Assembly (NCBI GenBank): GCA_046290435.1
Contig: JBKAGO010000001.1
Coordinates: 1 to 64,000 of the forward strand
DNA length: 64,000 nucleotides
From: CAVQUE01 sp046290435
GTDB lineage: Bacteria > Actinomycetota > Acidimicrobiia > Acidimicrobiales > UBA8592
Direction: 5' to 3'
This document shows positions 1 to 6,700 of this stretch, piece by piece (within the stretch, counting starts at the first letter, position 1; every line of letters begins with the position of its first letter). The notes beneath the pieces are model-generated. The model was not told where the DNA came from, did no database searches, and worked only from the letters and a program-made list of their open reading frames with translations. A program made the translations under genes and the position numbers.

Positions 1-30
1 GGGGCGCGCCCCCCCCCCCCCCCCCCCACC
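1..30. other. Low-complexity G/C run at the window edge
   Basis: The first bases are a G/C-only stretch with an uninterrupted run of 17 C (positions 11-27). A run this long in one of the first codons of a gene is not coding-like, and it coincides with the edge of the sequence. It may be an assembly or contig-end artefact, so the reading frame upstream of about position 29 should not be trusted. Confidence 0.5.
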
Positions 31-1603
31 GCCGGACCGGCTCGTATTCCTCCTCGATCACCGCTACACCGAACGGGGACTCACGCGGGACCACCTCAAA
101 GGCGTCGACGCCGCTCGCGCCACGGTGCTCGCCGAGGCGGCCGCGATCGCGGGCTGTGATCTCGGCCTCGCGCACGCTCAGATCCAAGAGACCTGGGAGT
201 GCTACGACGACACGCCCCGCTGGGGTCGGCGTGGCCGGTACTGGGACGACGAAAGCCCGCCTGACGGCGAGGGCCTCGAGCTGGGCAGTCTCCTCGATTC
301 CTCCGTCACCATCGCCGCCGCTGCGGGCGCCCCGGTCGCGTTCGATGCCGACGTCAACAGCGCCGAACTCGCCGCAGCGACCCCGTCGATCGAGCTGACC
401 CCGGACGACACCGAATACACCGGCTACATGGGCAACTGGGGCAACACGATGGATCGCTGGTACCAGCGCGCCGCGGTCGTGATCTGGCCCCGGACCCGCA
501 CCTTCGCGCTCCAAGCGAAGGCCGACCCTGTCGCCGCCGCCCACCAGATACTCGCCACCGTCGACACGGACGCCGACGACACCGCCGCAATGGTTGCCAC
601 GCTCCTGCGGTTCTGGCCCGACAGCGCTCGCCGACTCGACCAACGCCTCCTGCTTCCCACCACGCTGCGCCTCGCCTGGGAACTCGCCGACAGCGCCCAC
701 GCCTCCGGGCTACTCGAGCCCTTCACGATCGAAGCAGTCGCCCCGACCGACGCCACTGTTCTTCTCGCCCTTGCCGAACAACGCGGCACAGACTGGCTCG
801 ACCAACAGCTCGCCACCTGGTTCCGAGACCACCGCCGACACGCCACGGGTGCGACACCGGATCGCTCCGCCTGGGTGACGGAACTACCCGCACTCACCGC
901 CGCGCTCTGCGACGACCCCCACGCCAACGACAGCATCCGTGCGCGCAGCGCACGAAGCGTCCTCACCCACGCCTGGGCCTCGCTCCACACCACCCTCAGC
1001 CGGGCAGCCGCCGTTCCAACACCATCGCGACGTCACGCCCTACTCGCCGAGCTGGCCCCACCGATCCTCGGACTCCTCCGTTCCACCGCCATCGCCGACA
1101 CCCCAGACCTACGCGACGCCATCCTCGCCGTCCTCTCCCGACCTGACGTCGCTATCGCCCCGTTGCTCGCCGGCGTCGTCGACGCCGGAGCCGCCCTCTC
1201 GCCGACGGACCTCCGAAACGCTGGCATCACCACGATCGCTCAGAGCCTGGCCAACGCCACCGAACGCGGCCTCGCCCAACCTGAGCGATCACCCGACGAC
1301 TGGTCCATCAACAGGTTCGACGCCTCCAATTGTTGCAGCGATTGCACTCAGCTCGCCGCCTTCCTTCACGACGCTGACCAGCAGCAGCTCACCTGGCCCC
1401 TCGCCAAGCCCCGCCGCCAACACATCCACCACCGCATCGACGAGGCCGAGCTCCCCGTCACCCACCAGACCCTGCGCCAAGGCAGCCCCCACAAGCTCGT
1501 CTTGACCAAGACCGACGCTCTCTTCCACGAGGAAGCCCAGCAACGACGCACCGCTCGTGAGCGCCTCGACATGGCACTCCGCCTCCTCGCGACGACGAGC
1601 TGA
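2..1603 (+). CDS. 2OG-Fe(II) oxygenase-family protein, C-terminal part (5' truncated)
   Basis: The frame is open from the window edge, so the true start is missing. The visible 500-odd residues match from memory the C-terminal region of large actinobacterial proteins annotated as 2OG-Fe(II) oxygenases. Two features support this: an early 'LLDHRYTERGL..LKG.DAARA' segment, and the block EYTGYMGNWGNTMDRWYQRA followed by AVVIWPR. The catalytic double-stranded beta-helix with its HxD...H iron ligands would lie upstream and is not in the window. The rest is helical with no recognised motif, apart from a CCSDC cysteine cluster near residue 400. It sits 75 bp before the integrase on the same strand and may be cargo of the element. 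Family assignment is by recalled similarity; substrate unknown. Confidence 0.6.
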   Translation, partial: GRAPPPPPPPPDRLVFLLDHRYTERGLTRDHLKGVDAARATVLAEAAAIAGCDLGLAHAQIQETWECYDDTPRWGRRGRYWDDESPPDGEGLELGSLLDSSVTIAAAAGAPVAFDADVNSAELAAATPSIELTPDDTEYTGYMGNWGNTMDRWYQRAAVVIWPRTRTFALQAKADPVAAAHQILATVDTDADDTAAMVATLLRFWPDSARRLDQRLLLPTTLRLAWELADSAHASGLLEPFTIEAVAPTDATVLLALAEQRGTDWLDQQLATWFRDHRRHATGATPDRSAWVTELPALTAALCDDPHANDSIRARSARSVLTHAWASLHTTLSRAAAVPTPSRRHALLAELAPPILGLLRSTAIADTPDLRDAILAVLSRPDVAIAPLLAGVVDAGAALSPTDLRNAGITTIAQSLANATERGLAQPERSPDDWSINRFDASNCCSDCTQLAAFLHDADQQQLTWPLAKPRRQHIHHRIDEAELPVTHQTLRQGSPHKLVLTKTDALFHEEAQQRRTARERLDMALRLLATTS

Positions 1604-1678
1604 CCGACTTCCGCGGCCGCCGGGCCAACCTTCGGGTTGATTCCGAAGTCGTCACACCTCGGCGGCCGATGGGTGGCG

Positions 1679-2866
1679 ATGACCTACATCGTGCAACGCA
1701 AGTCCCGCTTCTACGTCGTCGCCTACGACGGCATCGACCCGATCACCGGCCGAGAACACCGACGCTGGCACCCCGCCGGCCACTCACGGACCGACGCCGA
1801 AGCCATCGCCGCCAACCTCGATCTCGAGCTCGCAGCGGTCGACGCCCCGGTCGGCACCGACCCGCTCACCGTCGCCCGCTTCCTCACCGAACAATGGCTC
1901 CCGATCCGGCGCCACGACCTCGACCCCTCCACAGCCCACCGCTACGCCTGGATCATCGACCACTACATCACCCCCGCCGTCGGACACCTCCGGCTGCGAT
2001 CACTGCGCACCGAGCACCTCGACCGGCTCTATACCGACCTCCTCGCCACCGGCGGATCCCGCAGGCAGGGCCTCGCCCCCAAGACCGTCTACGACGTCCA
2101 CGTCATCTGCCGCTCCGCGCTCAACCACGCCGTCGACGCCCGCCTCATCTCCGCGAACCCCGCCCACGGCGCACGTGCTCCCAAGCCACGAACTCGCCGC
2201 CGGCACAGCCCCGACTGCTGGACCGCCCACCAACTCGCCACGTTCCTCGACGCCACCCAGCACCTGCGACTCCACCCCGCCCTCGTGGTCGCCGCCACCA
2301 CCGGGATGCGACGCGGCGAACTCGCCGGACTCCGCTGGAGCGACTGGCACCGTGCCACGCACACGCTGTCGATCGCCCGAGCACGCAAGTCCATCGGCGG
2401 CCGCTCGGTCGAAACCCCCGTCAAGACCCGCTCGAGCCGACGCAGCATCGACCTCGACCCCGCCACCGAGACCACCCTCGAGCGCTGGCGGCGCCAGCAG
2501 AAAGCTGACGGTCATCCCGTCGAGCTCGACGACCCGATCTTCACCAACCCCCAGGGCCGGCCACTCCACCCCGAGACGATCAGCCAACTCTTCGGCCGCC
2601 AAGTCACCCGACTCGCCATGCCTGCGATCCGGTTCCACGACCTCCGCCACACCCACGCCACCCTGCTCATCGCCGCCGGCGTCCCCGTCAAGGTCGTCTC
2701 CGAACGCCTCGGCCACGCCAACCCCGGCTTCACCATGGCCACCTACCAGCACGTCCTGCCCGGCATGGGAGCCGACGCCGCCAACCGCTTCGCCGCCCTT
2801 CTCGCCACGTACCGTGACGACGGCGCGGACAGGACCGAGGACGACACGGCCGAGGCGACCCGGTAG
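1679..2866 (+). CDS. Tyrosine-type site-specific recombinase (integrase)
   Basis: A 395-residue phage/ICE-type integrase. An N-terminal arm-binding domain (about 1-55) is followed by a SAM-like core-binding domain (about 60-165) and the catalytic domain (about 180-375). The catalytic set is complete: Arg211 in TGMRRGEL, Lys249 in VKTRSSRR, His320 and Arg323 in HDLRH, His346 in RLGHA and nucleophile Tyr356 in TYQHV. The ATG at 1679 was chosen because homology begins with MTYIVQRK; in-frame upstream codons (GTG 1673, 1637) are possible. The gene reads toward the tRNA-fMet gene and ends 130 bp from its 3' end, which makes that tRNA the likely attachment site. No excisionase is visible. The gene looks intact and is probably functional. 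Confidence 0.93.
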   Translation: MTYIVQRKSRFYVVAYDGIDPITGREHRRWHPAGHSRTDAEAIAANLDLELAAVDAPVGTDPLTVARFLTEQWLPIRRHDLDPSTAHRYAWIIDHYITPAVGHLRLRSLRTEHLDRLYTDLLATGGSRRQGLAPKTVYDVHVICRSALNHAVDARLISANPAHGARAPKPRTRRRHSPDCWTAHQLATFLDATQHLRLHPALVVAATTGMRRGELAGLRWSDWHRATHTLSIARARKSIGGRSVETPVKTRSSRRSIDLDPATETTLERWRRQQKADGHPVELDDPIFTNPQGRPLHPETISQLFGRQVTRLAMPAIRFHDLRHTHATLLIAAGVPVKVVSERLGHANPGFTMATYQHVLPGMGADAANRFAALLATYRDDGADRTEDDTAEATR

Positions 2867-2943
2867 ACGTCTACCGGCTCGCCCTTGGAACACCCAGGTC
2901 ACAGCCCTGGGGCAGGGGCAGCCGGTAGACGGCGCCGGTAGAC
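2860..2943. repeat. Four copies of CCGGTAGAC between integrase and tRNA
   Basis: CCGGTAGAC occurs at 2860-2868, inverted at 2869-2877 (together an 18-bp perfect palindrome that contains the integrase stop codon), and again direct at 2922-2930 and 2935-2943. The last two copies are spaced 13 bp apart. Clustered short repeats beside the attachment site are typical arm-type binding sites for integrase or excisionase. That role is inferred. Confidence 0.6.
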
Positions 2944-2960
2944 GCCACCCCAGACGCGAC

Positions 2961-2989
2961 GAATCCCCAGGCCGCTGACCTGGGGATTC
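2961..2989. terminator. Perfect hairpin between tRNA 3' end and integrase
   Basis: GAATCCCCAGG (2961-2971) pairs with CCTGGGGATTC (2979-2989) across a 7-base loop. It starts 7 bp beyond the tRNA 3' end and could terminate the minus-strand tRNA transcript or the plus-strand integrase transcript. There is no T-run on either side. Confidence 0.6.
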
Positions 2990-2995
2990 ATAGAG

Positions 2996-3069
<74 letters not shown>

Positions 3070-3147
3070 CCGTTGGTGGACCGCCAAGTATGGCGGCACC
3101 CGAACCGGATGGCAACCTCCATCTCAGGCGTCTTGCCCGAAAGCAGC

Positions 3148-3864
3148 TCAGTCCCCGTCGCCCATAGCCCCCCGCAGCTGCGCCAGCGCCCGGCGCATGA
3201 TGCGCGACACCTGCATCTGGCTCACCCCGATGCGTGCGGCGATCTGGCTCTGGGTCAGGCCGTCGAAGAAGCGCAGCTCGACGACGACCCGATCGTCGGC
3301 CGCCAACGACTCCAGCAGTCGCGGCATGAGCACCCGGGCCTCGACGGTGTCGAACTCCCCGGCCAGCGATGGCTGCGGGTCGTCGCCGGCCACTGCGTCC
3401 ATTGGCTCCGAGCGATAGGCCGCCGACGCCTCGAACGCCAGCGTGACATCGGCGAGGTCGAGGCCCAGCTCCGCGGCGATCTCTGCCGGCGTCGGCGCCC
3501 GGCCCAGGCGTTGGCTCAGCGACTCGCCGGCGGACCGCACCGCACCGGTCAGCTGGCGGGTCCGGCGCGGCACGTGCACGGCCCAGGTCCGATCACGGAA
3601 GTACTGCTTCAACTCGCCCTCGATGGTGCGTGCCGCGAACGTCGAGAACCGCAGACCCCGATGAGGATCGAACCGGTCGACTGCACGCACGAGCGCCTCG
3701 AACGCGATCTGGTCGAGATCCTCGTCGGGAACGCCCCGGTCGCGATACCGGCGGGCGAACGCGATCGCCAGGCCCTGGTTCTGCACCACGAGCTCGTTGC
3801 GAAGCTCGATGTCGCCCGTCTCGGCGAGCTCGAAGAACCGGGGATCGATGCGGTCAGCCGTCAC
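3148..3864 (-). CDS. SigB/SigF-type alternative sigma factor
   Basis: A 238-residue sigma-70 family protein of the group 3 (SigB/SigF/SigG) length. Region 2 is clear (DLDQIAFEALVRAVDRFDP and RGLRFSTFA), region 3 follows (LGRAPTPAEIAAELGL), and region 4 has a helix-turn-helix at LTQSQIAARIGVSQMQVSRI. It directs RNA polymerase to stress-type promoters. The start overlaps the stop of the upstream RsbW-like gene by 11 bp, the usual rsbW-sigB arrangement, so the two are cotranscribed and probably cofolded as a sigma/anti-sigma pair. The rest of the partner-switching set (kinase, STAS antagonist, phosphatase) lies immediately beyond. Which sigma subgroup and which promoters cannot be told from sequence alone. 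Confidence 0.9.
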   Translation of the reverse strand: MTADRIDPRFFELAETGDIELRNELVVQNQGLAIAFARRYRDRGVPDEDLDQIAFEALVRAVDRFDPHRGLRFSTFAARTIEGELKQYFRDRTWAVHVPRRTRQLTGAVRSAGESLSQRLGRAPTPAEIAAELGLDLADVTLAFEASAAYRSEPMDAVAGDDPQPSLAGEFDTVEARVLMPRLLESLAADDRVVVELRFFDGLTQSQIAARIGVSQMQVSRIMRRALAQLRGAMGDGD

Positions 3865-4237
3865 GGAGCTGCTTCGAGAACGAGAAGCGACCCTCGCCGC
3901 CCATCGATTCGAAGGCGTACTCGTCGACCAGCGCGTCGAGGATGGTCGGCACGAACTCGTCCAACTCGACAGCTTCGGCCCCGTACATCAGCCGGCGACC
4001 CGACACCGTCAACAACCCACCGTCGAAGACGACGTCGACATGCAGGATCGCGTCGGCCCCTTCGACACCCACCAGCGCGGCAGCGAGCTCCTCGACGGCG
4101 ATCTTGACGTCCTCGACCTCGTCGACCCCGAACGCCACACCGGCGATCGCTGCGACATTGAGGCGCAAGAGGTGGAGGTGATCCGTCCGGGCAGGCACCT
4201 CGAGCGTGACTCGGTTCGGATCAGGACTCGACGTCAC
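3854..4237 (-). CDS. Degenerate RsbW-like anti-sigma/HATPase-fold protein
   Basis: About 127 residues with the RsbW-type HATPase_c fold pattern (alternating helices and strands, KIAVEELAAALVG where the N-box should be). The N-box Asn that ligates Mg-ATP is replaced by Ala54 (EELAAA versus ELAAN in the neighbouring kinase), and no G1 (DxGxG) or G2 (GxGxG) motif is recognisable. It probably binds sigma but is unlikely to be an active kinase. The GTG start at 4237 was chosen because GGAG lies 9 bp upstream and the residues before it are not family-like. It overlaps the sigma gene by 11 bp, so this is likely the direct partner of that sigma factor. Functional role is inferred from position and fold pattern. 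Confidence 0.7.
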   Translation of the reverse strand: MTSSPDPNRVTLEVPARTDHLHLLRLNVAAIAGVAFGVDEVEDVKIAVEELAAALVGVEGADAILHVDVVFDGGLLTVSGRRLMYGAEAVELDEFVPTILDALVDEYAFESMGGEGRFSFSKQLRDG

Positions 4238-4323
4238 GGTGCACGGCTCCGGTTTCACTAGAGTTGGGCGGCCTTCGACGGCAGTTGGTTTCGACCCCCC
4301 GCTGACGGGCAACAATCCGTCCG

Positions 4324-4734
4324 ATGGTGGCCCCCATGGCGACGTTCTCGCACCGCATCGACGCAGACCACCGCACCCTCTCCGACCTGCGGGGAACACT
4401 CCTCGACTGGCTCGGGCTGCACTGCGACGAAGTTCCGACCGCCGCCACGACGGTCGGCGACATCGACCTCGTCGTCACCGAGTTGGCAGCCAACGTCATC
4501 GACCACACGCCCTCGCCATGGGTGCAGGTGGTCGTCACGGCCGCACCAGCAGCGCTGACCGTAGAGGTCTCCCACGGTGGCGACGCAGCCGGCCTCCCCG
4601 ACCCCGAGTCATGGGGCACGATCGAAGACGGCGACCGGGGCCGTGGGCTGCGCATCGTCCGGGCACTCTGCGACAACATCGGGATCGTTCGCAGTCACGA
4701 CGTCACGGCCATCCGTTGCCGGGTGATCAGCTGA
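4324..4734 (+). CDS. RsbW-like serine kinase / anti-sigma ATPase
   Basis: A 136-residue HATPase_c protein. The N-box is intact (TELAANVIDHT: Glu53, Asn57, His61) and a G2-like segment GRGLRIVRALCDNIG follows near residue 108. This is the size and layout of RsbW/SpoIIAB/BtrW-type kinases that phosphorylate a STAS antagonist. It is divergent from the sigma/degenerate-RsbW pair across an 86-bp promoter region and overlaps the STAS gene tail-to-tail by 8 bp, which ties it to that antagonist. An in-frame ATG at 4336 is an alternative start. No Shine-Dalgarno sequence stands out. The presence of one intact and one degenerate ATPase in the same module is unusual. Confidence 0.82.
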   Translation: MVAPMATFSHRIDADHRTLSDLRGTLLDWLGLHCDEVPTAATTVGDIDLVVTELAANVIDHTPSPWVQVVVTAAPAALTVEVSHGGDAAGLPDPESWGTIEDGDRGRGLRIVRALCDNIGIVRSHDVTAIRCRVIS

Positions 4735-5035
4735 ACCCGAGCGTGTCGGACAGCCCCGACAACTCGACCAGCCGAGCGACCGTGGCCGTCGGCGAACGCA
4801 GGGTCAACGATCCACCGGAGCCATCGAGGCGCCGTTGCGTCGTCAAGATGGCGCTGAGGCCCGCCGACGAGATGAAGCTGACCCCGGCGACGTCCAGCAC
4901 GAGCGGCGTCCCGTCGGCGATCGATTCGAGCTGCTCGGCCAGCTGGGTGGCGGTGTGGGTGTCGAGCTCGCCGACCATCACCAGCGTGTGCGCACCGGCA
5001 GCGGTGATCGTCAACTCGGCAGCCATGGGCCGCAA
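4727..5035 (-). CDS. STAS-domain anti-sigma factor antagonist (RsbV/SpoIIAA-like)
   Basis: A 102-residue single STAS domain. The phosphorylatable serine is expected at Ser57 in GVSFISSAGL, matching the D-S-x-G-L site of RsbV, with the preceding Asp replaced by Ser56. The unphosphorylated form would bind the kinase and free the sigma factor. A TTG start at 5035 is favoured because AGGTGA lies 9 bp upstream, inside the stop of the phosphatase gene. ATG 5026 is the alternative. It is cotranscribed with the upstream PP2C phosphatase (9 bp gap), which is the expected enzyme for dephosphorylating it. Confidence 0.88.
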   Translation of the reverse strand: MRPMAAELTITAAGAHTLVMVGELDTHTATQLAEQLESIADGTPLVLDVAGVSFISSAGLSAILTTQRRLDGSGGSLTLRSPTATVARLVELSGLSDTLGFS

Positions 5036-5044
5036 CGTATCGGA

Positions 5045-6541
5045 TCACCTGTCGCGACGCAGGGCCAAGAGCGCCATGTCGTCGACGACTTCTTCACCGG
5101 CATCGGCGACGGCCGCCTCGAGCACCCGAACCGGGTCGACGTGGGCCGCCACCGCCCGCAACAAGCGTGCGAGGCCCTCGTCGAGGGACTCGCCCCGGCG
5201 TTCGACCAACCCATCGGTGAACGCCAGCAATCCCTGACCGACGGCGAGATCCACCGGCGTCGGGCGTGGCGACGCCGCGCCGAGGTGACCCAGCGGCGGG
5301 GCCACCGCGACCTCGACGAAGCCCGCGCCGTCGGGACCGAATCGGCTCGGCGGGAGATGACCTGCAGACCACACCTCGGCGACGCCGGCCCGACGGTCGA
5401 ACGCCACCACGAGCATGGTGGCGAACTGCTGCTCTCGCGAGCAGACCTCGTCGAGCAGAGCCAGCACATCGCCCACAGGCGCCGCACGGCGGAACTCGAC
5501 ATCGGCGAGGAGCCGGAGTCGACCCATCAGCGCCGCGGCCCCGATCCCCCGACCGCTCACATCGCCCACCGAGAACACCACCCGAGCGTCCGTGACAGCG
5601 ACGTCGAACCAGTCGCCACCGACGTCGAGTCCACGCGTCCCGGGACGATAGGTCGATCTCACCGTGAACCCGGGGGCACCGATGTCGGGCCTGGGTAGCA
5701 GGTCGTGCTGCAGGCGCAGCGCCATCAACCGCTGACGCTGGTATTCGACGAGAGCCGCTACGACCGCCCCGGCCCGTGTGGCGAAGGCCTCGAGCCCGAC
5801 ACGATCGAGGAACACTTCTTCTTCCGGGCTGAGACCGGTGACCTCGATCAGGCCCCGAGTGCTCGAACCCGGCCGGCTGAAGGCGAACGACGCCGATCGC
5901 CCGTCATCGAACCGTGTGCCGGCCGACACCGACAGGTCGAACTCGTCCTCGGCCACCGTCGCCACGACCGAGCCGACGGTGGCGATCGACGACGCACCGG
6001 CCAGCACCTGCGCCACCAGGGCATCCAGAGCGCCGGGCGCGTCGAGCGCCGAGTCGATGATCCGGGTCAGCTCCGCATCGAGCTGCCGCTCGGCGTCGAG
6101 CAGCGCGTCGGCACGGACCCTGGCGGTGACGTCCTCCTGGGTGGCGACATAGTGGGTGACCACACCGTGGGCATCGGCGACCGGATCGATGCTCCAGTTG
6201 ATGACGAACGGGGTCCGATCGGCCCGGTAGTTGACCGTCTCGCCAGAGAAGCTCCGGCCCGCCGCCAGATCCGACCGCAGGCGATCGAGCACCCGACGAT
6301 CGGTCAGCGGGCCCTGCATCAGCCGCGGCGTCGAGCCCAGGACATCGCGCCGGTCGCGCCCGGTCATCGCGCAGTATGCAGGATTCACATAGACGATCCG
6401 CGGCCCGGGTTCGTCCAGGTCCGCCGTGGTGATGCAGGTCGCCGATCGAGTCTGCTCGAGAGCGGCGAGCAGGACCCGCGACAGGCCCGCGACGGCTCCG
6501 ATCTCGGCGACGTCATCGGCCTGCGAGCTCACGGCGTCCAT
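5045..6541 (-). CDS. LOV-like PAS - GAF - PP2C (SpoIIE/RsbU) phosphatase
   Basis: 498 residues. A LOV-like PAS domain (about 20-140) is followed by a GAF-like region (about 155-280) and a SpoIIE/PP2C phosphatase domain (about 285-498). The phosphatase metal-ligand motifs are present (GGDWFDV, GDVSGRG, DDMALLAL). The PAS segment resembles LOV domains over its whole length: NPAYCAMTG, then GSTPRLMQG where canonical LOV has G(R/x)NCRFLQG, then NYRADRTPFVIN and YVATQEDVT. The photoactive cysteine position is Pro72, but the flavin-contacting residues Asn104, Asn115 and Gln135 are kept. It should dephosphorylate the downstream STAS protein and activate the sigma factor. ATG 6541 chosen; TTG 6556 also possible. 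It is divergent from the rhodopsin gene, sharing its promoter region. Confidence 0.88.
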   Translation of the reverse strand: MDAVSSQADDVAEIGAVAGLSRVLLAALEQTRSATCITTADLDEPGPRIVYVNPAYCAMTGRDRRDVLGSTPRLMQGPLTDRRVLDRLRSDLAAGRSFSGETVNYRADRTPFVINWSIDPVADAHGVVTHYVATQEDVTARVRADALLDAERQLDAELTRIIDSALDAPGALDALVAQVLAGASSIATVGSVVATVAEDEFDLSVSAGTRFDDGRSASFAFSRPGSSTRGLIEVTGLSPEEEVFLDRVGLEAFATRAGAVVAALVEYQRQRLMALRLQHDLLPRPDIGAPGFTVRSTYRPGTRGLDVGGDWFDVAVTDARVVFSVGDVSGRGIGAAALMGRLRLLADVEFRRAAPVGDVLALLDEVCSREQQFATMLVVAFDRRAGVAEVWSAGHLPPSRFGPDGAGFVEVAVAPPLGHLGAASPRPTPVDLAVGQGLLAFTDGLVERRGESLDEGLARLLRAVAAHVDPVRVLEAAVADAGEEVVDDMALLALRRDR

Positions 6542-6654
6542 GTTCGTCCATGGCAACGCTCGACGACGAGCGATCTGCGGGCCTCTCTGTGCGATCCCAC
6601 CTCGACGGCCCGCGAAGTTGTTTGCCCCTCCGAGGCCGCGTCAACGCTCCGGGC

Positions 6655-6693
6655 GGCACCGGGAAGCAATCGGTGCCGATCCGTCAAAGGAGA
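6655..6693 (+). promoter_or_regulatory. Rhodopsin 5' leader: small hairpin and strong ribosome binding site
   Basis: GGCACCG (6655-6661) can pair with CGGTGCC (6671-6677), and AAAGGAGA at 6686-6693 lies 7 bp before the rhodopsin ATG. This is one of the best Shine-Dalgarno matches in the window and suggests high expression. The 159-bp interval with the divergent phosphatase must also hold both promoters; no confident -10/-35 pair was found. Confidence 0.45.
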
Positions 6694-6700
6694 CACAGTC

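Larger units (their letters stand above)
1..2995. mobile_element. Right end of a putative integrated element at tRNA-fMet
   Basis: A tyrosine integrase gene ends about 130 bp from the 3' end of an initiator tRNA gene. The interval between them carries four copies of a 9-bp repeat and a perfect hairpin. This is the usual geometry of a genomic island or integrative element inserted at a tRNA 3' end. The cargo visible here is only the oxygenase-like fragment. The left end, the second att copy and any excisionase gene lie outside the window, so the extent is inferred. Confidence 0.5.

Noticed and set aside
2961..2989. The perfect hairpin as an integron attC site
   Set aside because: The recombinase is not an IntI type and has no IntI-specific insertion; the hairpin lacks attC core sites. 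It fits a terminator between tRNA and integrase.
3073..4107. A 344-aa plus-strand frame over the sigma factor gene
   Set aside because: Entirely antisense to the sigma and RsbW-like genes, which have clear domains and proper overlap.
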